Program-made: the position numbers and the translations under genes
Notes under the pieces: model-generated
The model's input: the letters and a program-made list of their open reading frames with translations, nothing else
Databases searched by the model: none
What the model was told of the DNA's origin: nothing
Part shown: piece by piece, positions 8,565 through 18,416 of the stretch
Layout of the letters: each line of letters begins with the position of its first letter
Position numbering within the stretch: the stretch's first letter is position 1
NCBI GenBank assembly: GCA_949299115.1
Contig: CASFZH010000025.1
Span: forward strand, 1 to 64,000
Direction: 5' to 3'
DNA from: an uncultured Helicobacter sp.
GTDB taxonomy: Bacteria > Campylobacterota > Campylobacteria > Campylobacterales > Helicobacteraceae
Length of the DNA stretch: 64,000 nucleotides

Positions 8565-10034
8565 TTATTCTTTCATACTAGCAATTTGCTCTTTTGTGAT
8601 TAAAACAATATTTGGTTCTTTGTTATATTTAGATTCCTTAGTGTCTGCAAGAACTCTCTGCAATGCAGCCCTATCTAAATTTGTGGGGTCGATATAAATG
8701 CCCTCAAATTTTTCTTTATTTACTGCTACAAAAAATTGAGAATCTTTTTTTGCAATAACAACATTATTATTTTTTGACATACTCATAATTTCAATTTTAA
8801 TATTTACTTCAACTTTTGGCTGATTAGTGAGAATCAAATATTTTTTGACATATTTAGCTTGATGATGTGTATAATACTTATACATAGCTAATTCATTCGC
8901 AGCAGTTATTTTATTTTTATCAAGCTTTTTTATAGTTTGTCCTAAAAAGGTCATCATGCAATATGGTTCATTAATATCATGTTTAAAGAACACATTTCGA
9001 ATTGAAACAGATTTCATGCCAAATTCCCAAATCTGGTTATCAAGCTGAGTAGCAGTAACATTAAGTGCCTCTTCAGTTTTATCGCGTAACATATTTACAG
9101 TTTTGCGAAATACAGCTTCAAAAATCTTTAAATTTTTTGCTGCAAAATTTTTACACATAGTTTCTAAATTTTCCAGTGCTTTTGTGAGTGTTTGACTTTC
9201 CTCATGGGCTTTATCAGCATTTGTTCTTACTCTTGCAATCTTCTCTTTTAGCTCATTTTCATCTCCTCTTTTAGCATCTAGGCGATTGCGTAAAACTTTT
9301 AATTCATGGCTTGAAATTCTGATTTTATTTTGTAACTGCATAATTCGCTCTTTCAAGCCATTTGCTGCACGAACTGCACCTTTGTAATTAAATTGAAATT
9401 CTAAAAACACCTCTTCAAACACTCTTTCCGGGTTTACTTCATTCTTTGAGAAAAAATTATGGGAATATTCTAATGCCATAAGTCTAGAGTGATATTCGGC
9501 AAACATATCAATATTAAGTTTTCTATCTGAAAAAATGAGATGATCTAAAGCCTTTGAAAGAAAGCGTTTGCAAATAGAAAAATTAACAAGTGGGGATATT
9601 GATGGAATATCTACTTCTTTTAGAAACTCGATACTTCGCAACTCAAGAGCAAAATACTCTTTAATACAATCCTGCACACTGCGATTTATAGCTATATCAT
9701 CTAATTTAAGATAGTTTGTTTGTGCGAATATTTTTTGCACTTCTTTTGCACGCAACTCAGACTCTTTATTTTTTAATTCCTCATCTGTATTACTTTTCCA
9801 AAAGTCAATTTCCCGTATCAATGCATCTGGTGGAAAATCTTGATATTTTGATGCTCTAGCATCAGTTACCAAAACACCACCTTCATTTGTTCTAAACTCA
9901 ACATACATGCCTACTGCTGGACGATTCCTACCATCATGCCAACTATCTTTTTTTAATTCGAAAATTTTTTTAGAAGCATTCATAATAACACCAGAACCAG
10001 TGGTAGCAGTATACCGCGTTATTTTTCCATGCAT
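8565..10034 (-). CDS. Cold-shock-like domain / coiled-coil protein of unknown function
   Basis: Unrecognised 489-residue protein. The first about 60 residues (MHGKITRYTATTGSGVI, then VGMYVEFRTNEGG) resemble an OB-fold cold-shock or nucleic-acid-binding domain. Residues about 225-300 form a charged coiled coil. The last about 120 residues look like an alpha/beta domain ending in NIVLITKEQIASM, reminiscent of a pseudo-receiver, but no catalytic motif is visible. Cytoplasmic: no signal peptide or membrane span. ATG with AAGGAG. It precedes magIII by 22 bp and is divergent from ftsK. A role in nucleic-acid or stress biology is only a guess from the N-terminus and the repair-gene neighbour. Confidence 0.7.
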   Translation of the reverse strand: MHGKITRYTATTGSGVIMNASKKIFELKKDSWHDGRNRPAVGMYVEFRTNEGGVLVTDARASKYQDFPPDALIREIDFWKSNTDEELKNKESELRAKEVQKIFAQTNYLKLDDIAINRSVQDCIKEYFALELRSIEFLKEVDIPSISPLVNFSICKRFLSKALDHLIFSDRKLNIDMFAEYHSRLMALEYSHNFFSKNEVNPERVFEEVFLEFQFNYKGAVRAANGLKERIMQLQNKIRISSHELKVLRNRLDAKRGDENELKEKIARVRTNADKAHEESQTLTKALENLETMCKNFAAKNLKIFEAVFRKTVNMLRDKTEEALNVTATQLDNQIWEFGMKSVSIRNVFFKHDINEPYCMMTFLGQTIKKLDKNKITAANELAMYKYYTHHQAKYVKKYLILTNQPKVEVNIKIEIMSMSKNNNVVIAKKDSQFFVAVNKEKFEGIYIDPTNLDRAALQRVLADTKESKYNKEPNIVLITKEQIASMKE

Positions 10035-10137
10035 TAAAACTCCTTAAGTTTTGGCTATGTGGCTTTTGATATTTAAAATTGCCTAATATTTTATGATACA
10101 CAAAATTCTGTTATAATTTTAACAAAAAAAATAAATT

Positions 10138-13100
10138 TTGCAACAAGGATTTAACATAAAAAAAATTTATCTTTTTGTCTTTATAAGTTGTTGTGTGTTA
10201 TTTTTATGGTTTGTAACTATATTTGGTTATACAGACCCAAATATTGCATTGCAAGGTGTATATGTAAAAAATCATCTATTTAAAATAGATGGATTTAGTA
10301 ACAATTTTGCCAACTTCAACAGAGATATGTTTGGATACCTAGCTTATGTATACTTACCGCTATTATTGATTCCAATATATAGATTCCATGACGATATGAG
10401 CTATTCGTTTCGCAAAATCAAACTCACATTTGCGTATCTTTTGCTTTTTGTGTCATTGTTAGTGCTGCAATCAATTATTTTTAATTCAGGGACACTGGGA
10501 AATCTTATTAGAGATTTATTACATCCGTATATTGGGACTTTTGGCGTCTTTTTTTTATCTTTTATAGGCATAATTTTATCGTTAGTTACTATTTCAGAGA
10601 AAATGATAACATTCATCATACAATATTTTGGAGGAACGTTGAACATGTTGGGTAAGTCTTTGAAAAAAAGCATCAAAAAAGGTATCGAAAAAATCAAAAT
10701 GATATACGTAGATTTCAATCTTGACTATCTACAACGAGCTAACAAAAGAATGTTGCATCTTGAATATAGCGAAATTGTTACTATGCCAAGAAGTAAATAT
10801 ACATTCGATGAATCTTTAATTGAGCCACCACTTGATGAATACATTAAGACAACACCGCTATTTCAAGAAAACCAACATATACAAAATCAATCTAATCACA
10901 CACATATAAATGAAAATGACGTATCTCATAAACCACAAAACACAAATACACAGGAGCAATATGAACAAATTGACGATGCACACACAGATTCTCTATGCAA
11001 CGTAAAGTCTCCAGAATCTACAAAATCGCAAGGTGTAATATCCCAACAAAACCAAGTGAGCAGAATAACCTCAAATCAACAATTATCATCACAATACATT
11101 GATGATACAAACAAACAAGACTTCACTTATTTACAACATGATTATACTGCATATTTTTCTCATACTCCACATACACAAATACAAACCACAAATGATGATG
11201 AAGATGTATTAAAAAGATTCCAAAAAGCAAATGCACATATAAAAATTAGTCAACCAACACAGCCTATTTCAGCAGTCAACAACCATGAACATACTGCATT
11301 ACGATTCAAACTCACAGAGGAATTACCGAATCCACTCCAAACTTTTATAAAAGAAAAACCAAATGTTCAAGATTCTTGGCTACTTCAAGATTCTAAACTA
11401 CAAGCAGCTACACAACCAAAAACTATTGATACCACACAACCGCAAGATTCTATAATACGTGAAATATCAAAATCCAACAATACAATATCCACCAACACGC
11501 TTGATATTCCTCGCAATGATTCCTTAGACTCAAAAGAAATAACACCTGACACTCAAAATTCTAGTATATATTCGCACATAACACAAGCACAATATGATAT
11601 TGCAACAATACAACAAAAACAACCCTATAATACTTTACAACAACACAATGCCATGATAACCTCCAATAAAACAACACCCTCTGAAGACAATCTCCGTAAA
11701 AATCACACAACCATCTCAATGCAGCAATCCGATTCAATACAGAATATATCCTCTATGCCGCTACATAGCACCTACAAAACAATGGATATGAATTTCACAA
11801 AAAATACGACAACACAACAAGCCCAACCCAATAACACTATGCTAACAACATTACAACAGGAATCTAAAAAATCACAAGAATCTTTGATATCTTATCACTT
11901 TGAAGATGACTTACAAAATTCATGTATATTACATGTAGAACAAGAAATGCCGCCACAAGAAATTCTTGACACAGCAACCTTATCTCATAATACATCTAAT
12001 AGTGAAGAGTCAAGAGAAAAAAATAACCCAGATAACACACAAAATATGCTTTCTAATGATACTTCGTCATCAACAAATACAAATGAACCACAAAATATTT
12101 ACAAAACATTTCACCATATCAACACAGATACAACATTGACCCAAAAGAATATTGAAAAAAATCTTTCTACAAATGACACAAAAAATGACAATGCACACAC
12201 AGACAAAGAAACAGAAATTGTATTTTCTATGCCAAATGACTATCTTTTGACAGAAAGCAACGATTGGCAAGATTCTGACATATCATTATTGCAATCTCAT
12301 GCGACACAAATTGACAATATTATGCCTATTGAACTCACTGAAATTACAGCAGAAATAAACACAAACACATCGCCATCTTTCATTAACAATATATCACAAC
12401 AATACAATACCATGTCAACACCACAATATCCATCATTATTAGAAAATCCGACTATATCCCCCAACATATCTACGCCATCACAATATACAAGCCACGTTGC
12501 TACCTATCATATTCCCCTATATGATGTTCAAACAAATCACAAAGACACAACATTATCAAATTTTACAACACTAAACAAAGATGTTATGCCAGAAACAGTT
12601 GCCAATACTCATACAAAAACAGTTATCACAAGCTCTCAATCTATCGTCGACAATATAGAATCTATACCATTAGAAACACAGCAAGATACTACACCAAGTA
12701 ATCATGCCACCGTATCAGACACATATCAAGACATAATGCAAATTGATAACGATACTACATATATATTACCAAACACCAATCTATTGCAACATTCACAAAT
12801 ACAAGAAAATATTGAAGATCAAGAAATTGACGGCAAAATCGAGAATCTTCTTACTAAACTTAAAGTATTCAAAATTAAGGGAGACATTGTGCATGTTTTC
12901 ACAGGACCAGTAGTGACTACATTTGAATTTCGCCCGGAACCAGATGTAAAAGTCAATAAAGTTTTAGGATTACAAGATGATTTAGCAATGGCATTAAAGG
13001 CTAAAAGTATTAGAATTCAGGCTCCAATACCCGGAAAAGATGTTATGGGAATAGAAATCCCAAATAATAAAGTAGCAACTATATTTTTACGAGAGATATT

Positions 13101-14127
13101 AGAATCTTCATGTTTTAAAGAGGCTCAAGATGCATTAACCATCATATTGGGGAAAGACATTATGGGAGAACCGCTCATTGTAAATCTTGCACAATTACCC
13201 CATTTGCTTGTCGCAGGAACAACGGGAAGTGGTAAATCGGTGGGAGTAAATGCCATTATTCTTTCATTATTGTATCGCAATAATCCAGATGATTTAAAGC
13301 TCATGATGATTGATCCAAAACAAGTAGAATTTGCTCCTTACGAAGATTTACCGCACCTTATCACACCAATCATTAATTCACCTAGCAAAGCTATACAAGC
13401 CCTACAAGCAGCAACTATTGAAATGGACAAACGCTATAAAATACTATCTGAAGCAAAAACAAAGAGTATTGTATCGTATAATGAAAAATCAGATACAAAA
13501 ATGCCATTCTTCGTCATTATTATTGACGAATTAGCGGATTTGATTATGACAGGCGGGAAAGATGCGGAGGTCCCAATAGCACGTATTGCACAAATGGGAA
13601 GAGCTGCTGGCATACATCTCATCATTGCCACACAACGAAGTAGCACAAATATTGTTACAGGAACAATTAAAGCAAATCTTCCATCAAGAATTAGCTATCG
13701 AGTTGGTAATAGAATAGATTCTAAAGTTATTTTAGATGATTCTGGTGCAGAAAGACTGCTTGGTAATGGAGATGGTTTATTTGCTTCTCCGCAAGGTTTA
13801 AGACGCATTCACGCCCCATGGGTCAGTGAAAAAGAAATAGAAAATGTCGTAGCTTTTATAAAACAACAAAAACAACCACAATATGATGAGAGTTTCTTGA
13901 ATGAGAATAAATCTGATTGGAACATAGTAAATAAATCAAGTGGTGAAGGAGGACTTTTAGAAGAGGCAAAAACTATAATTTTACGCGATAATAAAACCTC
14001 AATCAGTTATTTGCAACGTAAATTAGGTATAGGCTACAATAAAGCTGCTTCACTCATAGAATCTTTAGAAAATGAAGGATTTTTATCAGCACCAAATAAC
14101 AAAGGTGAAAGGAGTATTATAAGCTAA
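10138..14127 (+). CDS. ftsK: DNA translocase FtsK with an exceptionally long linker
   Basis: Septal DNA pump that clears chromosomes from the closing division site and activates XerH recombination. Residues about 1-180 hold the membrane segments. Residues about 225-900 are a low-complexity N/Q/T/S/H-rich linker. The motor follows: Walker A GTTGSGKS near 1027, Walker B FFVIIIDELADL near 1124, and MGRAAGIHLIIATQR. A winged-helix gamma domain (SISYLQRKLGIGYNKAASLIE) ends the 1329-residue protein. FtsK is usually about 750-870 residues, so the linker is several hundred longer. The nominal start is TTG at 10138, but AAGGA (10145-10149) lies downstream of it and six bases before an in-frame ATA at 10156, so initiation may be non-canonical. 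Confidence 0.95.
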   Translation: MQQGFNIKKIYLFVFISCCVLFLWFVTIFGYTDPNIALQGVYVKNHLFKIDGFSNNFANFNRDMFGYLAYVYLPLLLIPIYRFHDDMSYSFRKIKLTFAYLLLFVSLLVLQSIIFNSGTLGNLIRDLLHPYIGTFGVFFLSFIGIILSLVTISEKMITFIIQYFGGTLNMLGKSLKKSIKKGIEKIKMIYVDFNLDYLQRANKRMLHLEYSEIVTMPRSKYTFDESLIEPPLDEYIKTTPLFQENQHIQNQSNHTHINENDVSHKPQNTNTQEQYEQIDDAHTDSLCNVKSPESTKSQGVISQQNQVSRITSNQQLSSQYIDDTNKQDFTYLQHDYTAYFSHTPHTQIQTTNDDEDVLKRFQKANAHIKISQPTQPISAVNNHEHTALRFKLTEELPNPLQTFIKEKPNVQDSWLLQDSKLQAATQPKTIDTTQPQDSIIREISKSNNTISTNTLDIPRNDSLDSKEITPDTQNSSIYSHITQAQYDIATIQQKQPYNTLQQHNAMITSNKTTPSEDNLRKNHTTISMQQSDSIQNISSMPLHSTYKTMDMNFTKNTTTQQAQPNNTMLTTLQQESKKSQESLISYHFEDDLQNSCILHVEQEMPPQEILDTATLSHNTSNSEESREKNNPDNTQNMLSNDTSSSTNTNEPQNIYKTFHHINTDTTLTQKNIEKNLSTNDTKNDNAHTDKETEIVFSMPNDYLLTESNDWQDSDISLLQSHATQIDNIMPIELTEITAEINTNTSPSFINNISQQYNTMSTPQYPSLLENPTISPNISTPSQYTSHVATYHIPLYDVQTNHKDTTLSNFTTLNKDVMPETVANTHTKTVITSSQSIVDNIESIPLETQQDTTPSNHATVSDTYQDIMQIDNDTTYILPNTNLLQHSQIQENIEDQEIDGKIENLLTKLKVFKIKGDIVHVFTGPVVTTFEFRPEPDVKVNKVLGLQDDLAMALKAKSIRIQAPIPGKDVMGIEIPNNKVATIFLREILESSCFKEAQDALTIILGKDIMGEPLIVNLAQLPHLLVAGTTGSGKSVGVNAIILSLLYRNNPDDLKLMMIDPKQVEFAPYEDLPHLITPIINSPSKAIQALQAATIEMDKRYKILSEAKTKSIVSYNEKSDTKMPFFVIIIDELADLIMTGGKDAEVPIARIAQMGRAAGIHLIIATQRSSTNIVTGTIKANLPSRISYRVGNRIDSKVILDDSGAERLLGNGDGLFASPQGLRRIHAPWVSEKEIENVVAFIKQQKQPQYDESFLNENKSDWNIVNKSSGEGGLLEEAKTIILRDNKTSISYLQRKLGIGYNKAASLIESLENEGFLSAPNNKGERSIIS

Positions 14128-14719
14128 TATTATTTTTATACATTCTACGTTCTCCTTCTTATAATACAAATTGAAATATTTATAACTATTGAATCGCAGA
14201 AATGCTATTATACCATTACAGCATATTAAGGAACAACTATTTGACATTTATATAATAAGGTTAATTTGATTAGACTAATACCATTGAGTATATGTAAAGA
14301 TAGATAATATTAAAATAAGTTTGGTGTTACCACAGACTTAATACTCTAATCTTTCAGGAATTATCAATATAATGACACATTCAATTATCACATCACAATA
14401 GTCTAAAACAAATAGCTATAACAAATAAATTTGTCATAGAGCGATATTTTTACAAAACTCAAATTACAGAAAAATATAAAACTTGTAAAAAATAAGACAA
14501 AACATTAGCAAAACTACATATATTACTAATAAAGCTATCATGCAAGATTCTGCAAGATGGAGCAAATCACATCAACAGAGAACTACAAACATCAAAGAAA
14601 ACAAGCAATACATGATCCCTTCAATTCATAATATAAGTAGTATTAATGTAGCAATGTATACTCACATCTTATCAACGAAACATTAAAAATTATAAGTAAT
14701 TTATAATTACTACGATAAC
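14128..14719. other. Intergenic region, no gene seen
   Basis: This 590-bp AT-rich gap lies between convergent ftsK and the FkbM-type gene. No ORF, RNA gene, repeat or convincing terminator hairpin with a T-run was found. Confidence 0.5.
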
Positions 14720-15874
14720 TTAAGAATCTAAAACTTCACAGAGCAATGCCGTTTCTGCACTGATATTAAAATTAGCAGGTCTCACTATGCGAAAACTATA
14801 TCCAAGATTCCATGATTCGATCATAGGTTTAATCTCAAAAAAATCACTGCCTTGATGATATATACTAATGAGCATAGCAGGCTTTTGCTCCATTATGGTT
14901 TGTGTGGCTCCCTTTAAAAATTCCATTTCAAAACCCTCAATATCCACCTTAATAAAACCGACCTCAATGTTATGTTCCTTTATGTAAGAATCTAAGGTAA
15001 TAATTTCTGCCCATTCAAACTTATCATTATGCTGATATTGTGTCAGCAAACTTGATGCACCACCATTAACACCAATTTGTAATTTTTGATACGTAGCACC
15101 AAGCCCCTTATTAATTGGAATGACTCTAGAGGTTTTATTAAGCTCCAAAGTTTTCAACATAAGAGCATAGTTTGTTTTTGTAGCCTCAAAAGCATAAACA
15201 TTTCTAATAGTAAAATCTTGAAAAATAAGTGCTGTATCACCAATATATGCCCCAACATCAATGATATTTTTTTTCCTGATTCTATCAAGTGTCGTAAAAG
15301 ATTGTATATTGTATTTTTCATAAAATGTATGACTACTCATAGCATCCATTGGCAAAAAATACCCATTATAACAATATATATCATTGTGTAACTGTATAAT
15401 ATTGGGGTAAAACTCATGCTGAATTTTATATAACATTTGTGCCTCTTTTTGAGTAAGGTCATAGACATGATAGTGTGTGTTTGCATATTTCTCTTTGACC
15501 ATGTGTATATATTGTTTTTTTAATCTCTTTATTAACAATGTTAATATTTCTTTACTTACGTCATCCAATCCTTTATAGAGTTGAGATATTTTTTCAACAA
15601 TATCTGGACTTTCTACAATATACTTCCCAATATTTAATGACATCTCATCTCCACCATAAAGATGGTATCTTTTTATTCTAACACTATCTTTTGTTCTATA
15701 ACATTTTATACCACAGAATCTATATTCATAGGCGACATATTCTAATTCACCCCCCCCCCCCGTATCTATAGCCAATACATATCGCGTTCTTTTTATAAGA
15801 GGGATTCCAAAAATCCATAAAACCCGAGTTATTGCATTATTAGCATTAAATCGTTGAATACCAAAAAATTTCAT
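14720..15874 (-). CDS. FkbM-family SAM methyltransferase, phase-variable by a G12 tract
   Basis: Predicted SAM-dependent O-methyltransferase of the FkbM type, likely modifying a surface glycan or lipid. The methyltransferase core is in the second half: NIIDVGAYIGDTALIF (SAM loop), VYAFEATKTNY, LDSYI and FIKVDIEGFEMEFLKGA. The start chosen is the ATG at 15874 (MKFFGIQ), which has GGAG at five bases; an upstream in-frame ATG has no such site. The product is 384 residues. A run of 12 G on the coding strand encodes Gly39-42. At 12 G the frame is open; 11 or 13 G would each give a stop within three codons, so expression is switchable. The N-terminal 180 residues are not recognised. Confidence 0.82.
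   Translation of the reverse strand: MKFFGIQRFNANNAITRVLWIFGIPLIKRTRYVLAIDTGGGGELEYVAYEYRFCGIKCYRTKDSVRIKRYHLYGGDEMSLNIGKYIVESPDIVEKISQLYKGLDDVSKEILTLLIKRLKKQYIHMVKEKYANTHYHVYDLTQKEAQMLYKIQHEFYPNIIQLHNDIYCYNGYFLPMDAMSSHTFYEKYNIQSFTTLDRIRKKNIIDVGAYIGDTALIFQDFTIRNVYAFEATKTNYALMLKTLELNKTSRVIPINKGLGATYQKLQIGVNGGASSLLTQYQHNDKFEWAEIITLDSYIKEHNIEVGFIKVDIEGFEMEFLKGATQTIMEQKPAMLISIYHQGSDFFEIKPMIESWNLGYSFRIVRPANFNISAETALLCEVLDS
15750..15761. repeat. C12/G12 homopolymer (contingency tract) inside the FkbM-type gene
   Basis: Twelve consecutive C on the plus strand (G on the coding strand) lie near the 5' end of the methyltransferase gene. G/C runs of this length are otherwise absent from this AT-rich window. 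Gain or loss of one base truncates the protein at once, the hallmark of a phase-variation switch. Confidence 0.85.
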
Positions 15875-15983
15875 TATCACTCCTTTACCATTGCACAATA
15901 GTAACATCAAGATTTATATTTAAGCCCATATTAATACAACTACAATATTTATAGTTATCAACCTATCAAAAACAAAACTTCAG

Positions 15984-16907
15984 TTAAATTTTATTCGCAC
16001 TACCAAGTATTTGCATGCGTTCCACAATAACCTTACTCATGGCTTCCATAGCTGGTGCAAAAAATTTACGTAAATCAAATTGCGTCCTATCTTTATTGGC
16101 AAGTTTTCTAACCTCTGCAATAAATGCAATACGTAAATCAGTATCAGTATTTACTTTATTAATACCACCTTTTATCGCCTCTTGTAAGAATGAAAAAGGT
16201 ACGCCCTTGCTATGCCCAATATCACCACCACTTTCTTGGAAACTTATACGGACATCATCTGGAATAGCACTTGCACCATGCAATACAAGTGGTATTTTTG
16301 TCAACTCTTTAACTTGCTTTAATCGCTCAAAATCTAATTTTGGTTCCCCTTTGAATTTAAAAGCTCCATGGCTCGTACCTATTGCTGGAGCAAGATAGTC
16401 TACTTTTGATTCTCTAACAAATTGTTCCGCCTCTTGTGGATTTACTAAAACAGCTTCTTTTTCGCTTACAGAAATATTGTCTTCAATTCCCATAAGCCTA
16501 CCAAGCTCTGCTTCAACGCCTACGCCATGCTCATGTGCCATTTTTACAACCTTCGAAGTTTCTTCTAAGTTTTCATTAAATTGATAATGTGAAGCATCAA
16601 TCATTACAGAAGTAAAACCAGCTTCAACTGCCTTTTTACATGATTCAAAACTTGTTCCGTGATCAAGATGCAATGCTACTGGAATGTGTGGATAACGTTT
16701 GCTCATAGTTTTTACCATGCCAACAGCCATATCAATTCCCATATATTTTATCGCACCTTCACTTGCTTGCACAAAAATAGGAGACCTTGCTTGATGTGCA
16801 GCTACAAAAATTGCATTAAGCATTTCGAAGTTTACAAAATTAAATGCACCAACACCATATTTTTCTTTATTTGCCTTATTAAGAATTTCTTGTCCATAAA
16901 CCAACAT
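15984..16907 (-). CDS. fba: Class II fructose-1,6-bisphosphate aldolase
   Basis: Zinc-dependent aldolase that interconverts fructose 1,6-bisphosphate with DHAP and glyceraldehyde 3-phosphate; in Helicobacter it serves mainly gluconeogenesis. Family segments in order: YGVGAFNFVNFEMLNAI, VALHLDHGTSFE (zinc and catalytic Asp), VEAELGRLMGIED, YLAPAIGTSHGAFK and PLVLHGASAIP (metal and phosphate ligands), then the NVNTDTDLR-like KVNTDTDLR. I start it at the ATG at 16907 (MLVYGQEIL), nine bases after AAGGAG. This matches the usual N-terminus of the family and gives 307 residues. An ATG two codons upstream is possible. Confidence 0.95.
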   Translation of the reverse strand: MLVYGQEILNKANKEKYGVGAFNFVNFEMLNAIFVAAHQARSPIFVQASEGAIKYMGIDMAVGMVKTMSKRYPHIPVALHLDHGTSFESCKKAVEAGFTSVMIDASHYQFNENLEETSKVVKMAHEHGVGVEAELGRLMGIEDNISVSEKEAVLVNPQEAEQFVRESKVDYLAPAIGTSHGAFKFKGEPKLDFERLKQVKELTKIPLVLHGASAIPDDVRISFQESGGDIGHSKGVPFSFLQEAIKGGINKVNTDTDLRIAFIAEVRKLANKDRTQFDLRKFFAPAMEAMSKVIVERMQILGSANKI

Positions 16908-17410
16908 ATACATATTCTCCTTAATTAAAATAACATGAAAGAGAAGCCAACTCTCCAATAAAAATCAAAAATGTAAATAACGATAATAGAAATTGTAGCA
17001 AAAAACTCTTAATTCTATTAAAAAATCAGTGATGATAGGTTAATGTAAGTAAAAAAAAATATTCTATTCAATTATAAATGTAACAATTTTGTAATAAATT
17101 GTAATAAAAAAAATATAAAGTGTTTCACTTTGATACATCATTTTCAATAATTTATTATGATATAACAATAAAACTGAAAGATTTACAAAATATTAGGTAG
17201 AATTCTCTTAAGCACACTCTTATAGATAAAATTTCAATTTTTGTAAACTGGTCTTCATCTAAAGTTTTTTATTTAAAGACACTATCTGTATAAATATTGT
17301 TTGTTAATTACAACACTATCATAAACAATATATAAGAGTATGTAAATTCTAAATTATATAGGTATCCCTGAATGTACTTATATTAACCCAATAATAAAGG
17401 AGAACATTCA
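16908..17410. promoter_or_regulatory. Divergent intergenic region with fba and por promoters
   Basis: This 500-bp AT-rich region separates divergently transcribed fba and porC. It must hold the promoters of both. No terminator, small ORF or riboswitch-like element could be recognised. Confidence 0.4.
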
Positions 17411-17971
17411 ATGTTAGAAATTAGATGGCATAGCAGAGCTGGTCAAGGTGCTGTGACGGGTGCTAAAGGATTAGCTGACGTAATTGCTGGAACAGGCAAA
17501 GAAGTACAGGCATTTGCTACATATGGATCTGCAAAAAGAGGTGCAACTATGGCAGCTTTTGATAGATTTGACGACTCTCCAATTCTGAATCATGAAAAAT
17601 ATATGGAGCCAGATTATGTATTAGTTATTGATCCGGGATTGACATTTATTGCAGATATTTTTGAAAATGAAAAACCTACAACAAAATACATTATCACAAC
17701 ACATTTAAGTAAAGATGAATTAGTTGAAAAAAAACCAGAACTTAAAACAAAAGAATTCTATATTGTGGATTGTATTAAAATTTCTCTCAAAGCATTAGGT
17801 AAGCCAATACCAAATGCCCCTATGCTTGGTGCTTTCATTAAAATATCTAAAATTTTACAAATAGAAGATTTTAAAGAGTCTTTCAAAAAAGTATTAGGCA
17901 AAAAATTACCACAAAAAATTATTGAGGCAAATATGTTAGCGATTCAACAAGCCTATGATGAGGTTCATTAA
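17411..17971 (+). CDS. porC: Pyruvate:ferredoxin/flavodoxin oxidoreductase, gamma subunit
   Basis: Gamma subunit of the four-subunit, oxygen-sensitive enzyme that oxidises pyruvate to acetyl-CoA and CO2 and reduces flavodoxin, the essential route to acetyl-CoA in Helicobacter. The 186 residues open with IRWHSRAGQGAVTGAKGLADVI, the classic gamma-subunit signature, followed by TYGSAKRGATMAAFDRF. AAGGAG precedes the ATG. It is first of porC-porD-porA-porB, all on the plus strand with gaps of about 2-55 bp, so one operon. The long upstream gap is the probable promoter region. Confidence 0.96.
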   Translation: MLEIRWHSRAGQGAVTGAKGLADVIAGTGKEVQAFATYGSAKRGATMAAFDRFDDSPILNHEKYMEPDYVLVIDPGLTFIADIFENEKPTTKYIITTHLSKDELVEKKPELKTKEFYIVDCIKISLKALGKPIPNAPMLGAFIKISKILQIEDFKESFKKVLGKKLPQKIIEANMLAIQQAYDEVH

Positions 17972-18009
17972 TTAACTTGATATAAAAAATATAATTAAAA
18001 GGATTGACA

Positions 18010-18414
18010 ATGCAAAATATTACTAAAGGTTGGAACGATCTACTTCCTGGTGCAGTAGTATTTCCTCTTGAAACAGAAGGAGAAAAAAGTCTTGACTTAC
18101 ATCAAGAAGATAGAAAATATACTGAATATAGCTCTTATACACTGAGTGTAGCACATTGGCGTACAGAAAAACCTATATATAATACTCAACATTGCATCAA
18201 TTGTTACCAATGCTGGGTGTATTGTCCAGATAGCTCCATTCTTGTACGAGATGAAAAAATGACAGGCGTAGATTATCAACACTGCAAAGGTTGCGGTGTT
18301 TGTGCTGATGTATGCCCCACAAATCCAAAATCTCTTATCATGTTTCAAGATTTTATTGAAACTCAAGATGCCATTAAACAATGGCCAGCAAAAGAAAAGA
18401 AGACAAAGGAGTAA
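18010..18414 (+). CDS. porD: Pyruvate:flavodoxin oxidoreductase, delta (ferredoxin-like) subunit
   Basis: Ferredoxin-type subunit that carries electrons within the Por complex. Two 4Fe-4S motifs are visible: CINCYQCWVYCPD and CKGCGVCADVCP. I start at ATG 18010 because AAAAGGA ends seven bases before it; an in-frame TTG two codons earlier sits on top of the ribosome site. The product is 134 residues. It lies between porC and porA, and its stop codon is two bases before the porA ATG. Confidence 0.95.
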   Translation: MQNITKGWNDLLPGAVVFPLETEGEKSLDLHQEDRKYTEYSSYTLSVAHWRTEKPIYNTQHCINCYQCWVYCPDSSILVRDEKMTGVDYQHCKGCGVCADVCPTNPKSLIMFQDFIETQDAIKQWPAKEKKTKE

Positions 18415-18416
18415 AT

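Noticed and set aside
16015-16928. Plus-strand ORFs opposite fructose-bisphosphate aldolase
   Set aside because: Antisense shadows of a clear, conserved gene.
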